This document shows positions 1-15,498 of a stretch of 64,000 bases of DNA, in pieces (the stretch's first letter is position 1; each line of letters begins with the position of its first letter). Position numbers and translations under genes: made by a program. This stretch comes from Nemania diffusa (Eukaryota > Ascomycota > Sordariomycetes > Xylariales > Xylariaceae): NCBI GenBank assembly GCA_038501195.1, contig JBBPUQ010000005.1, positions 2,170,001 through 2,234,000 of the forward strand. The letters are read 5' to 3'. The notes beneath the pieces are model-generated. The model saw only the letters and a program-made list of their open reading frames with translations. It was not told the origin of the DNA and made no database searches.

Positions 1-1311
1 TAAAATAAAATAAATTAAAATAAATAAAAATAAATAAAAATAAATTAAAATAAATTAAAATAAATTAAAATAAATAAAAATAAATAAAAAAAATTATAAT
101 AATTATATTAATCAAAATAAAATAAATTAATTAAATAAATTATAATAATTATAATATATAAAATAAAATAAAATAAAATAAATTAAAATAAATTAAAATA
201 AATTAAAATAAATAAAAATAAATATAATAATTATATTAATTAAAATAAAATAAATTAAAATAAATAAAACTAAATATAATAATTATATTAATTAAAATAA
301 AATAAATTAATTATATTAATTATAATAACTATAATATATAAAATAAAATAAATAAAAATAAATAAAAAGAAATTAAAATAAATTAAAATAAATTAAAATA
401 AATATAATAATTATATTAATTAAAATAAAATAAATTAATTAAATAAATTATAATAATTATAATATATAAAATAAAATAAATTAAAATAAATAAAAATAAA
501 TAAAAATAAATATAATAATTATATTAATTAAAATAAAATAAAATAATTAAATAAATTAAAATAAATAAAAATAAATAAAAATAAATATAATAATTATATT
601 AATTATAATAACTATAATATATAAAATAAAATAAATTAAAATAAATAAAAAGATATAAAAATAAATAAAAATAAATTAAAATAAATTAAAATAAATATAT
701 TAATTATATTAATTAAAATAAAATAAAATAATTATATTAATTATAATAACTATAATATATAAAATAAATAAAACAAATTAAAATAATTAAAATATATTAA
801 AATAAATAAAAATTTAATAAATATAAAAATTAAAATATTTAATATAAATTTAAATAAACAAAAATAAATAAACATAAATTAAATTAAATTAAAATAAATA
901 TAATAATTATATTAATTATAATAATTATAATATATAAAATAAAATAAATTAAAATAAATTAAAATAAATAAAAATAAATTAAAATAATTAAAATAAATTA
1001 AAATAATTAAAATAATTAAAATAAATTAAAACAATTATAATAATTATAATAACTATAATAATTAAAATAAATTAAAATAAATTAAAATAAATTAAAATAA
1101 ATTAAAATAAATAAAAATAAATAAAAATAAATAAAAATAAATTAAAATAATTAAAATAAATTAAATTAAATTAAAATAAATTAAATTAAATTAAATTAAA
1201 TTAAATTAAATTAAATTAAATTAAATTAAATTAAATTAAATTAAATTAAATTAAATTAAATTAAATTAAATTAAATTAAATTAAATTAAATTAAATTAAA
1301 TTAAATTAAAA
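1..1311. repeat. A-rich simple-repeat array (TAAAATAAAT-like, with AATTATATTAATT spacers)
   Basis: Runs of taaaataaat, aattaaaataa and similar words, in which the A-rich strand is almost entirely A and T with A in excess. A recurring spacer built on ataataattatattaatt or ataataattataatatat interrupts the runs about every 50-130 bp (for example near 98, 224, 270, 402, 507 and 585). This suggests a decayed higher-order tandem array rather than plain slippage. The array continues off the left end of the window. Confidence 0.8.
1160..1311. repeat. (TTAAA)n pentanucleotide array
   Basis: About 30 nearly perfect copies of a five-base unit (ttaaa), the cleanest part of the left-end simple-repeat block. 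It ends abruptly where ordinary mixed A+T sequence begins. The regularity suggests slippage expansion after, or without, the point-mutation decay seen elsewhere. Confidence 0.85.
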
Positions 1312-3589
1312 TCATTTTAATTTAAAATATAAAAACTTATTTATAAATTAAACTTTTTAAAAAATTTATAATTATATTTATAATATAATTTATAATTTAT
1401 TTTAATTTATTTATATATATTATAAATTTTAATATATTTAAAGTTTTTTTATATAATATATTAAAAATATTATTTATTTATAATATAATTTAATATATAT
1501 ATAATAAAATATTATTAATTAAAATATTATATAAATTATAATTTTTTTATAATGTTTTAATTAATTATATTTTATTATATAAAATATTTATTATAAAATT
1601 TATATTAATATTTTATTTAAAATAAATAAATAAATTTTAATATATTTTAAATATAATAAATAATAGTAATTAATTTTAATTATTTAATATAATATTTAAA
1701 TATAATTATATTTATTTTAATATAATATTTTTTATATAATATTAAAACAAATATATAATTAATTTATATTTTATAATATAAATATAAATAAAATTTAATT
1801 ATTATTAAAGTTTTAAATTTTGTTAATAAATTATATAAATTTATTTTTATTTATATAAAATATTATTTTATTATTTAAATTATATTAAATTTTTTAAAAA
1901 ATTTTTAATATTATAATATAAATAAAAAAAATAAATAATTATTTTAAATTTTATTATTAATAAATATATATATTTATATTTAATATATTTATATAAAATA
2001 AAAAATTATTTTTATATTTTATTATAATTTTATTATATATATTTTATAATAACGTTTTAATTTTAAAACTTTATATATTATAAAATAATAACTTTTATAA
2101 TTAATTAAATTTAATTTAAAATAAAAATTAAAAATAAAACTATATTTTATATATTATAATTTATTATTATATATTTAATAAATTATTTAATATATTTATA
2201 AACTTTTTTAATATTAAAAATTAATTTATTAAATAAAAATTTATATATTAATAATTTAAAACTTTTTAAAAATAATTAAAAAAAGTTTTAATTAAAACTA
2301 TAATAAATTTAATATTAAAATATATTAAATATATTTAATAAAATTTAAAATTAATATTTTTAATTTATATTTAATTTTTTAATATATTAATATTTATTAA
2401 TAACAATTTATTAAACTAATAAAAAAATAATTATTAATTTAAAAATTTAATATAATATTTAATATAATATTTAAAAAATTATTATAAATTATATTATTAG
2501 TTATATTAATTTAAATAATATATTTAATATATTAATAAAATTTAACTATTATTAATTAAAATTAAATTAATTTAAATTATATTTTTATATATAAATATAT
2601 ATTATTATTTAAATTTTTTAAATTATTATAATAAATTTAATTAAAAATATTAATATATTTATTAAAAATAATATAAAATATAATAATTTTAATAATTTTT
2701 ATTTAATTAATTATTATTATATAAAATTTTAATTTTTTTATATTAATAAATATATATAAATTTATAAAGTTTATAATATTATAAAATTAAATTAATTTTT
2801 TAAATTAAATTTATTATTAAATAATTATTTTTTAATTTAATATAATATTAATAATAAATTATTAAAATAAATATAAGTTTATATTTAATATTATATATTT
2901 ATAATTATATTTATTTTATTATTATTTTATTAAAAAAATATAATTAATAATAAATTATAATATTTAGTTTTAATTAAATAATAAAAAAACTATTAAATAA
3001 AAAATAATTAAAAGTTTTTTTAAAATATATATATTTATATATAAAATAAAATAAAATATTATTTAATATATAAAATTTAAAATTTAAAATAATATATTTT
3101 AAATATAATAATAAAAAATAAAGTTATAAAAAATAAATAATTAAAATATAAAAAAAAGAAATAAAAAAAAAATATTATTTTATATATTTAATTATATATA
3201 ATAACAATTATTATAAATTATTTTATTATAAATATATAATATAATTATTTTTTTTTAAATAAATAAAATATTAATTATAAATTAATTAAAAAAATAATTA
3301 AATTATATAATATATTTTATATAATTAAAATATTTTAAAATAGTTTTAAATATAAATAAAATATTATTATAATAAATAATTAAAAGTTTATTAGTTATTT
3401 TTAATATTAAAAAAAATAAATTATATATATATAAATATTTTAATATAAATTATTTTATATATTATAATTTTTAAAAATAAATAATTATATAATTTCTTTT
3501 AAAAAATATAAAATTAAATTAAATTAAATTAAATTATATTAAAATAAATTATTTAATATTTAAATTTAAATTAAAAGCTTTAATTTTAA

Positions 3590-4490
3590 TTATATATTTA
3601 ATTATTATATTAAAATAATTATTAAATCTTTTATAAACTTTATTTTATATATATATTAAATTAATATAATTTAAATAAAATTATATTATTTAATTTTTAA
3701 ATATAAAACAACAATATTATATAATATTAATTTTATAATATATTATTATAATTTGAAAAAATTTATAATATTTAAATAAATATAATAATTTAAATTATTT
3801 TAAAAAAATATTATAAAAAATTTAAATATATAAATCTTTTTAAAATTTTATTTATATATATATTTTAAATATAATAATATTTATTAATATTATAAATTAT
3901 AATAATAATTATTTTATTTATATAATTATAAATTTAAATATATTAATTATTATAAATATTAAAATTATTTATATAAATTTATTATTATTTGATTTTTTAA
4001 TAAAATTTATAAATTTATTTTTAAATATTTTTTAATATTTAATAATAATAATTATATTTATTTAAATATAAAATTAATAATAGTTATTATTAAATTTTAT
4101 TATAAATATTTATATAAATTATTAATTATTATATTTTTAATTTTATTTATATATAATTTTATATATATTATATAAAATATATTAAAAATAATAATAATAT
4201 TTTATTATTTTAAATTAATTATTTTTATTTTAAATTTTTAATTATATTTTAATATATAAATTTATAATTTTAAATTTATTTTATTTATATTTTCATATTT
4301 ATTATAATAATTTTAAACTATTTTTAATTAATTAATTAATTTAAATAATTATTTTTTTTATATAAATAATTAAAAAATAAAACATAAAAGTTATTTTTAA
4401 TTATAATCTTTTTATATTTTTTTTTAATTTATTTATTTATAATTATATATTATAATTATTAATTAATTTTAAAATAACTTTATATATTTA
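3590..4490 (+). mobile_element. Decayed 3' part of the LTR-element family (internal region)
   Basis: This stretch resembles 19.43-20.80 kb in the same orientation. Matching words include an attattatattaaaataatt-type segment near 3600 and, near 4390-4480, a motif containing aaaagttatttttaat followed by ataattattaattaa, which in the 15.2-21.1 kb element lies just before the right LTR. It appears to be a third, truncated internal fragment. Similarity in such biased DNA is partly expected by chance, so this rests on several collinear words and not on an alignment. Confidence 0.4.
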
Positions 4491-4963
4491 TATATAAATT
4501 TAATTTAAATATATATATATATTAATATTATTAATATTAATATAATTTTAAATTATATTAAATATTATATTTATATAATAATTTATTTTATTATAGTTAT
4601 TAATTTAAAAATATTATTATATTTAATTATAAAATAGTTTATTGTTAATTTTTTATTATATATATAAAATATATAAATAATAATATTTTATTAATTTTAA
4701 TAGCTTTTATATAAAAATATTTTTATAAAACTTATTTTAATATAATTAAAATATATTATTTAAAATATTATTATATATTAAATTTAAAAATATAATAAAA
4801 AAATATTAATTAAATAAATTTAAAATAATAATTTAAAAAATTTATATAATAAATATAATTTTATATATAAAAATATAATTAAAAATAAAAATATTTAATA
4901 AATTAATTATATAAATAAAAATATATAAAAATTAATTAAATAATATCAAAATAATAAAAAAAT

Positions 4964-5051
4964 AATAAATATTAAAATTAAAATTATTATATAAAAATAA
5001 AACGTTTAATAAATATTAAAATTAAAATTATTATATAAAAATAAAACGTTT
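4964..5051. repeat. Perfect 44-bp tandem duplication
   Basis: Two adjacent identical 44-bp units (4964-5007 and 5008-5051), each ending in aaaacgttt, so even the rare C and G are shared. The identity implies that the duplication arose after the point-mutation decay of this DNA. Confidence 0.9.
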
Positions 5052-5699
5052 AATAAAAATTTATAAAGTTTATAAATTATTTTAAATTTATATATATATA
5101 ATTTTATTAATAAATAAAATATTAAAATTATTTAATTTTATTTTATTATTAATAAAATTTATTTAAAAAAAGTTTAAAAGAATTAAAGTTTTATAAAAAT
5201 ATTTATTTAATATTTTAATAATTAAAAATTTAATATAAAATAATTAAATATTAATAAAATAATAAAATTATTATAATATTAAAATTATTATTAATTTTAT
5301 TTAAATTTAAAAATTTAATTTATATAAAAAATATAATAATATAAATTTTAAATTAAAATAGTTTTATATAAAAAATAAAAATATAAATTAATAAAACTTA
5401 TATATAAATATATTTATATAATTAATATTAACTATATAATTAGTTTTATTAATTTATTAATATTTTATTAAATGTTATATTATTATAAAAAGATTATTTT
5501 AAATTATTTAATAGCTAATATTAATTTAATATATTATTTATTAATAAAATTTATAAATTATAATATTGTTTTTAAATTTATATAATAAAATAACTTATTA
5601 ATAAAAAATAAAAAAAATAAAAAAGTTTTTATTATATATTATAATAAATAATAATATAATCTTTTATTTAATATAATTAATATAATAAATAAAAATTAA

Positions 5700-5890
5700 A
5701 TTATATATATAAATAAAAGTTTTATTAAATAATTAAATAAATAAAAAATATAAAAATTATTAAATTTTATAAAGTTTATAAATTATATATATATATATAA
5801 ATTATTAATATATAATTTTTTTAATTAAATTTTGTTTTAATATATATATTTATAAATTATTTTAAATTTATATATATATAATTATAAATA
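5700..5890 (-). mobile_element. Inverted partial LTR of the 15.2-21.1 kb element family
   Basis: Read on the minus strand, this resembles the LTR at 15205-15498 in the same order of blocks. The shared core is the complement of a segment containing attattaaataattaaata and aataaaaaatataaaaatt, then (TA)n, then aaattattttaaa. It is probably a solo or truncated LTR in opposite orientation. A shorter similar piece lies at about 5055-5105. Confidence 0.5.
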
Positions 5891-6021
5891 GCTTTTATAT
5901 TAAACTTTTTATTTTTTATATAAAAAATAAATTATATTTTATAGTTATTAAAAAAAAATAAAAATTATTAATTAAATAAAAAAAATTTAATTATTATTAA
6001 ATTAAAAACTTTTTATATATA

Positions 6022-6133
6022 ATATTTTTATATTTTTATATTTTTATATTTCTATATTTTTATATTTTTATATTTTTATATTTTTATATTTTTATATTTT
6101 TATATTTTTATATTTTTATATTTTTATATTTTA
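6022..6133. repeat. (TATATTTT)n minisatellite
   Basis: About 13-14 copies of an 8-bp unit with a single C interruption (tttctata). A short (ATA)n run follows at about 6246-6282. Confidence 0.85.
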
Positions 6134-6249
6134 TATAATATTATAAAAAATATATATAATTAAAAGTTAAAAATAAATAATTTATTTAAATATATTTTTA
6201 ATATAATAGTTATAAATAATAAAAAATTTAAAATATATAAAGCTATATA

Positions 6250-6281
<32 letters not shown>

Positions 6282-7790
6282 TATTTATATAAATAATTTT
6301 AATATTAATATTAATAAATATATTAAAACTTTTAATTATATAAATAAATTATTTAATATTATATTATTATATTTATATTAAATAATTTATAATAATTTAA
6401 TTAAAATAAATTAATTTATTATATTTATAAAAGTTATAATAATAAATTATATAATATAATATATATTAAAATTAAAATATTTATTTTATTTTATTATTAA
6501 TTTAAAACTATTAAAAAATAATATTATATAATATTTTTAATATTTAAAAAAATAAACAATATTATTTAAATTTTATTAATTTAATATATAAATAAAATAA
6601 ATTTTATATAATTTTTTATAATTATTTTTATATAATAATTAATTATAATAAATATTAAATTCATTAAATTATAATTTTTCATTTATAAATAAAACAAAAT
6701 AATTTAAAAAAAAATAATATTTAAAATAATAAAAATTATAATTATTAAATTATAATTTATATAATATATATTAAAATTTAATTATTATAAATAATATTAT
6801 TTTATATAATAATTATATTAATATATTTTAATATATTTAAATTTAAATTTGTTTTAATTAATTAAAACTTTATATATATAGTTTTATTGTTTAATTTATA
6901 AATAAATTATTATTATATAATAAATATTTATTTTATTATTAAATAATATAATATTAAATATTTAAAATAATTATATAATTATAATTTTAAATAAACTTTT
7001 TTTTTAAAATTATAATAATTATATAATAAAATTAATAAAAGAAATAATAATAAATATAAAATAAATTATTATATATAATATTTTAAAATAAAAAACTTTA
7101 TTATATAAAAATTATAATAAATTTATATTAAATTATAAAAATAATATAAATTTTTTATATAATAATATATTTTATAATAATTTAAATTTTAAAATTAAAA
7201 ATAAAACAATTTAATTTTTAATAAATTTTATATATTTTTATTAAATATTAATATATATATATATATATTTAAAATTAAATATTAGTAATAAATAATTTTT
7301 ATTTAAATAATTAATATAATTAAAATATTATTTATTAAAAAAAAAGTTTTATATAAATAAATTAACTTTAATATTTCAAATATAATATTTTTATTAATAT
7401 TATTATTATAAAATATAATTATATAATAAATTAATATAATAATATTTATTTTCTAATATTAATTAATTAAAAGTTATATTTAATATTAAATAAATATATA
7501 TATTATTTTATTATATATTTAAAATTTTATAAATAAAAAATATTATTATAAATAATTTTAAAGATTTTAAAAAAATATAACTAAATTAATTAATTAATTA
7601 ATTATTTTCTTTATTTTTAAAACTTATTTTAAAATTAAAAAATTAAAATTATATAAAATAATATAAAAATTAATATTAATTAAATTATATAAATAAAAAA
7701 AAAGTTTATATTATTATATAAAATATTTATTTTATTTTTTTAAAATAAAATTATAATATTATAATTAATATAATAAATAAAATAATTAAA

Positions 7791-8470
7791 TTTTATTATA
7801 TATAAATTAAATTATATTGTTAATAAAAAATTATATTTAATTTATTATATAAAATATAAAATTTTATATATAATATAATTAAATAAAATAATTATTATAA
7901 TAATTTATATAAGCTATTAATTTTTATATTTAGTTTATTAATTATAAATTAAAATTTATATATTTTATTATAATATAACTTTATAATTTTTATTAATATA
8001 TAAAAACTATAATTTTTAAAAAAACTTATTTTAAAAGATTTATTTTATAAAATTTCTTTTAAAAGTTTTTTAATTAAATTTTATAAAATAAATCTTTTAA
8101 AATAAGTTTTTTTAAAAATTATAGTTTTTATATATTAATAAAAATTATAAAGTTATATTATAATAAAATATATAAATTTTATTATATATAAATTAAATTA
8201 TATTATTAATAAAAAATTATATTTAATTTATTATATAAAATATAAAATTTTATATATAATATAATTAAATAAAATAATTATTATAATAATTTATATAAGC
8301 TATTAATTTTTATATTTAGTTTATTAATTATAAATTAAAATTTATATATTTTATTATAATATAACTTTATAATTTTTATTAATATATAAAAACTATAATT
8401 TTTAAAAAACTTATTTTAAAAGATTTATTTTATAAAATTTCTTTTAAAAGTTTTTTAATTAAATTTTATA
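7791..8470. repeat. 290-bp direct repeat enclosing a 99-bp perfect inverted repeat
   Basis: Copy 1 (about 7791-8080) recurs at about 8177-8470 with only a few changes, for example ttgtta against ttatta. In addition 8081-8179 is, as far as I can read, the exact reverse complement of 7952-8050, with a 30-bp centre (8051-8080). The order is therefore forward copy, reversed partial copy, forward copy. The palindrome could extrude as a hairpin or cruciform. A diverged fourth relative lies at 13.06-13.34 kb. Confidence 0.8.
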
Positions 8471-11400
8471 ATTTTAATTATAACTTTATTTATAGTTTTA
8501 TATATTTATATATTTTATATAATATATATATATAATTAAACTTTTTTTTTAGTTTTTTTTATTTTAAATCTTTTAATTAATAAAATTATTTAATTAGTTT
8601 TTATTTTTTTTATAATTATAATATAATTTTAAAATTAAACTTTATATTTATTAATAAATGTTTAATTTAAATATATAACTTTTATTTATTTTATATAATT
8701 TATATATTATAAATAAATTATTTTAATTATATATTTAAAATAAAACTATTAATTTAATATATTATTTATATTTTTTTAAAAAAATGTTATTATTTAAAAT
8801 TTTCAAATTAAATTTAAAAATTAATTAAATTTAATTAATTAATTAATTATAACTTTAATTATAATTTTATTTGTTATTTTATTATTTATAAAATTTATTA
8901 ATAATTAAAATAAATTTAATAAATTAATTTTATATTAACAATTAAAAATAACAAATTAAAACAATAATAGTAATTTTAATTAAAAAAAAAAGTTTATTAT
9001 TAACTAAAATATAATTATTATATATAAAATTTAAATTAACTTTTATTATTAATAAATAATTATATTATAAAAACAATTTAATTTTATTATATTTTTTAAA
9101 TATAAATATAAAAGCAATATTTTTTAAAAAAAATTATAAATATTATTTTTTAGTTTTATAATATAATTATATAATTTATATTTAAAAAACAATTAATTAA
9201 ATTTAATAATTAATATATAATTTATTAAAATAAAACTAAAATAAAAGTTATATATTTTAAAAAATTTATTAATAATTAAAATAAATTTATTAATAAATTT
9301 AAAAAAAAATAAAATTATTTTTTATAATAAAAAAAGTTAAATATATTATTTGTTTTTTTAATTTAAAAAACTTATTTTATAATTAATAAAAGTTTATTAT
9401 TAATTTATTATTTAATTATTTAATAATATTTAATAATATAACTAAAATAATTTAAATATTAATTATTATTTATTATAATTTAAATTAAATTATAATAATT
9501 TAATTATTTTTTATTAAATATTATTATAAACTTTTTAAATAATTAAATATTTATTAATTTATTTTATATTTTAATAGTTTTATTTAAAACATTTAAATAT
9601 TAATTTTAAAAATAAAAATTTTAAAACTAATATTAATTTATATTTTATATATAAAAAATGTTATAATATAATTATTAATAATTATTAAAAAACAAAATTA
9701 AAAAAATTAAACTTTAAATATAAATAATTTTAAAAAAAGTTTTTATTTTAATAATAAATTTAATAAAATTGAAAAAAACATTAAATTTTTTTAAAATAAT
9801 AAATATAAAAAATTAACTAATAATTAAAAAAAATATATTAAAATATAAATTAATTTAAAAACTTAAATATTAATTTAAAACTAAAATTATTAAATTAAAA
9901 AAACTAATATTATTAATTAATTTTTATAATAAAATAATTAATAAAATAAATTAAATATTAATAATTATTTTAAAAATTTAAAGTTATTAATATTAATTAT
10001 TAAAATAAAACATTTTAATAAATTATTAATATAAATAAATTATTTAATTTAATAATATTTTTATTTTTATATAATTGTTTTTTATAATTATTATTTTATT
10101 AAAAACTAAAATTAAAAAAACAATTAATTTAAAAATTTAATAAATTATAAATTAATATAATAAAATAAAATAAACTTAAATATAAAATTTAAATTAAAAA
10201 GAAAAAACTTTAAATAATATTAAAAAATATTATAATATAATATATTAATTAATAATTTAATTTAAAATTTTAAAATTTATATTAATAATATAAAAGTTAT
10301 AATTTAATTAAAATAAAATTATATAAATAATTTAAATTAAATTTATTAAAAAAAAGTTAATATATTTAATAAATTAATTTTAATTTAATATATTATAAAA
10401 ATATTTAATATTAATTAAATTATTAATATTAATATTTTTTATAAAAAATAATAAAAAACTTTTAATAATAAATTAATATTATTTTTATTTAATAAAAATT
10501 TAAAATATATTAAATTTATAAAATAGTTAATATTTAAAAAATTAATTTATTTAAATTTTTTTTTTTTAAATTTAATTAATTAAAATATTATTGTTTTAAT
10601 TTAGTTATAATATAGTTTTAAAATTTAATAATAAATTTAAAAATAATAGCTTTTTATAATATTATATATTAATTTAATATATTTTTTTAAAATAAAAAAT
10701 AAAAAAACTATTAAAATTAAAATTTATTAAATTAAATATAAACTTAAATATAATATTTATTTTATTAATATTTAAATTTTATATTAATTTTTAATAATAA
10801 AATTAATAGTTAAAAAATTAAATTATTTAACTTTTTAATTTAAAAAATATATTTAAAATTTAATATTATTAATAATTAAATTTTATTTTTAAATTATAAT
10901 TTAAATTAAACTTAAAATCTTTGATTAAATAATATTATTATTTAATTTAAAAATAAAACTTATATAATAATAAAATTTTATTAATATATATATTAATAAT
11001 ATTTTAATTTATTTTAAAATTATTATTATAAATTATTTAAATATAATTTTAAAAATTAACTAAAATATTAAAATAAATTTAAAAAAATTAAAACAATTAA
11101 AAATTAAAGATTTTAAAATTATAAAATTTTAAAAAAATATTTTTTTATTATATTAATAATATTTTTAAATTATTTATATAATTATTTAAAAAAAATTATA
11201 AATAAATATTAAATTTAAATTAATATAAAATTTTTAAAATAATAAAAAAACTAATTATATTAATTTTAATATATATTAAAATAAATATTTTATATAATAT
11301 AATTAAAAAAAATTATTTAATAAAATTAAAAAAAAAAAAAAAATTATTAATTATTTTTTAAAAATTATAACTTTATATAAATAAATTTATTTTATATAAA

Positions 11401-13054
11401 ACTAAAAAATATTAATATTAATATAATTTTTTAAATATTGTTATTTTAAATTATTAAATATATAGTTTTAAATAATTATTAATTATTAATTATTAATTTA
11501 TTAATTAATTAAAAAAGCTTTTTTAATAAATTAAATTAAATAAATAAACTTTTTAAATAATTTTAACATTATTTTTTAATATTAATAAAAAAAAACAATT
11601 TTATAAATAATATATTTTTTTTAAAAAAAATTAATTTATTAATAATTAAAACTTAAAAATAAAATAAAAAAACTTTTATATTTATTAAATTAAATATAAT
11701 TAAAAATTTTATAATTATTTTTTAATTTATTAAAATAAAAATATTAATTATAAAAAATAATAATTTAATTAATTTAATTTTAAAAAAAAAATATAATTTT
11801 AAATTTAAAAAGTTATAATAAATAAAATTATTTTTTTTAAATTGTTTTATTATAAAAAATATATAAATTAATATTAATAATTTATTAAAATTAAACTAAA
11901 TTAATATAAATATTTAAATAAATTTATTATTAGTTTTTTTTAAAAAAAAAATTATATTAATATATTAACAATTGTTATAAATATAAATATAATAAAAAAA
12001 TGAAAAAAATTTTCAAAATTATTATATTTAATATTTATATTATAAAATATTTAAAAATATATAATAATAAATAATAAAAATATATTTTTAAACTAATATA
12101 AATATAATTATATATAATTAATTATTAATAAATTTAATAAAATTATTGTTATTTTATTTAATTAAAAAATAAATAATATAAAAAAACTAATATTTAACTA
12201 TTATTATATATTATATTATATTTTTAATAATATAAAACTATTTATTTTAAAATTTATAAAAATATTAAATTTATTAATAAATATTAAATATAAATAAAAT
12301 AATATTTATTATTTTTAAATATAAAATATTATAAAAAAATAAATTATAATTTAAATTAAAAATTATATTTTTATATAAATAAATATTAAAAAAATTAAAA
12401 TAAATATTTGTTAATTTTAAATTTTATATATAATTTTTTATAATGTTTAAAATTAAATTTTAAAATTATTTAATTTTTATATTTAAAAAAAAAAATTTAT
12501 TAATAAATAAATTAAATAAATATAAAAACTAATTATTTAAATATAATAAATTTAAAAAATTATATATAAAGTTATTAAAATTATATAAAAAAATTAAAAA
12601 ATTTAAATTAATAAAAAATAAAAGTTTATTAATTTTTTTAAATATAATAAAATATAGTTATAAATTAAATATATTAAATTTATATAAAAATAAAAACTTA
12701 TTTTATATAAATAAATTAAAACAAATAAATAATAATTAAATATTATAATAATTATAAAATTTAATATTAATTAAAAAAATTAATAATAAATTAAAATTTA
12801 AAATAAATTAAATATTAAAATTAAAATAAAATAAAAATTTAATAATATTTAATATTTTATAAAAAAATTTAAAAATATATTTATTATATTAAATTAATAT
12901 TATTTAAATTAATTTATTAAATTAAAATTATTAATTAAATTATAAAACTAAATAAAATTAAAAATTATAAATAAATTTATAAAAAAGTATAAAAATAATA
13001 ATAAAATATTTAATTTAAATATTATATTTATTTAATTTTTAAAATAAATAATAT

Positions 13055-13335
13055 AATAATTTATATAAATTATTAATTATAAATTAAAACTTATATATTT
13101 AATTATAATAAAATTTTATAATTTTTATTAATTTATAAAAATTATTATTTTTAAAAAAACTTATTTTATAAAATTAATAATAAAAAAACTTTAATTAAAT
13201 TTTATAATTTTAATTATAATTTTATTTATAATTTTATATATTTATATAATTTATATAATATATATATATAATTTAAGTTTTTTTTTTTTTTTTTAAAAAG
13301 TTTTTAATTAATAAAATTATTTAATTAATTTTTAT
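13055..13335 (+). repeat. Diverged copy of the 7.8-8.6 kb repeat
   Basis: The order of words matches about 8279-8610: a taattataaattaaaa motif, then aatttttattaat, tttaaaaaaacttatttta, ttaattaaattttataatttt, a (TA)n run, a long T run, then aattaataaaattatttaatta. It carries many more differences than the two copies at 7.8-8.5 kb, so it is either an older insertion or more heavily mutated. Confidence 0.6.
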
Positions 13336-15204
13336 ATTTATTATAATTATAACAGTTATTTTAATAAAAATAAACTTTATATTATAATAAATTTTATTAA
13401 TAATAAAATAAAAATAAATTAAAATTTAAATTAAATAAATTTTTTTTATTAATTTTAAACTAGTTTTTTATTTTATATTATATTTTTAAATTTAATATAT
13501 AATTTTATTTTAAATAATATATTTTAATATAGTTTTTTTTAAATTATTAAATAATTATAATTTTAATATAAAAATAAATTAAAAAAGTTTTATTATATTT
13601 ATTAATAATTAATATTTAAATTATATAATAAAAATAAAATAATATAATTAAACAAAAGTTTTTTAAATTAAATTTATATAAAATATAAATAAAAAAATAT
13701 TTAAATTATATGAAACTATAAAAATAATAATAAAATTTAAATTTATATATAAACTTTAATAATTTATTATAACTTTAAAACTATTATTAATATAAAATTA
13801 TAAAGTATTATTTAATTATATATATAATTATATAAAAAATTAAATTAAAAATATTTATATTTATTTATTAAAAATAAATATTTTATAAATATTATATAAT
13901 TATTATTAAAAATTAAATATAAAAATTTTAATATATAATTTATATTTAATATATATTTAAAAAAATAATTTTATAAATTTATAATTAAAACTTTTAAAAA
14001 ATAATATTTTTAATATTATATTTAAATTGTTTTTATATAAAATTAAAACTAAAATTAATATTTAAATAATTTATTAAATTTATAAAAATAAAATTTATAT
14101 AAATAAATTAATTTTTTTTATTTATAAAAATAATTATTAATAATATATTATTTTTATATATTAATTATTATATAAATTTAAAAATTATTAAAAATAATAT
14201 TAAAAAATTAAACTTATAAATATAATAATAAATTAATAATATATAAAAAAATTATAATTAATATTTTTAAATTTTAATTAAATAAAAATGTAAATTTTTA
14301 ATTTAAATTTATAATTATATTAAATTATAAAAACTATATAAAAAATAATAATATTTATTAAATTTTAATTAAAAATAAATATATTTTTTTAATATATTTA
14401 TAAATAAAATAATTAATAAATTTAATTAAATAATTATATTATTAATTAAATATAAAAAAACAATTTAATATAAATAAATTAATTATTTAAATAAAAATAT
14501 ATATAAATTAATTAATATTAAAATTAAAATTAAAGTTTATATATAAAAAAAATTATTAAAAAATTAAATAAATAAAAAATAAAAAAAAATATTATATTTA
14601 AATTATATAATTATTATATAAATAAATTAATTTAAAATATAGTATAATTTTAATTATAAAATATTAAATATAAATATATTTATATATAATTTAAATTTAT
14701 TATATATTAAAAAAAACATTAATAAATTTATTATTATAAATTTTAAATTAATAATATTATATTAAAAAAGCTTTTATATAAATTTAATAATAAATAAATA
14801 ATATATTAATAATAAAAAAAATTTAATATATATTTATATTATAAAAGCTTTTTATTTTAATAAAATAAAATAATTAATAAAATTTAATAAATATTAAAAT
14901 TAAAAATATTATTTAAAATTTTTTATTAAATTAATAATTTAATTTAATTTATATTTTTAAATATATAATTAAAAGTTTAATTATATTATTAAATAAATAT
15001 TAAATAATTTTTATTTTATAATTTATAAATTTTATAAATTTTATATAAATAAATATTAATTTAAAATTTAAAGTTAATATATATAAATAAAATTTTATTA
15101 ATATTAAAAAGTTTAGTTTAAAAAATATTTATTATATTTATAAATATTTAATAAATAAATTAATATAATAAAACTTTTATTATAATTTATTATTAATTAA
15201 ATTA

Positions 15205-15498
15205 TTAATAAAACATTTTATATATATATATATAAAAAGATTTAAAATAATTTATAAAGTTTAAAATTTATTTTAAGTTTTAAAGTTTTATATTAATTTA
15301 TATATATATTTTATAAAAAAAAATATAATTAAAAAAGTTATATATAAATTATTTATATATATATATATATAAAATTTATAAATTTTATAAATTTTAATAA
15401 ATTTTTATATTTTTTATTTATTTAATTATTTAATAAAAATTTTAGTTTAAATTTTAATTATATATATTTAATATATATATATAAATTTTATTAAATTA
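15205..15498 (+). repeat. Left LTR
   Basis: Begins around aataaaacattttatat and ends around ttttattaaatta. It is collinear with 20805-21090 through several long near-identical strings, for example tataaaaagatttaaaataa, aaagttttatattaattta and aaaagttatatataaatta. Confidence 0.65.
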
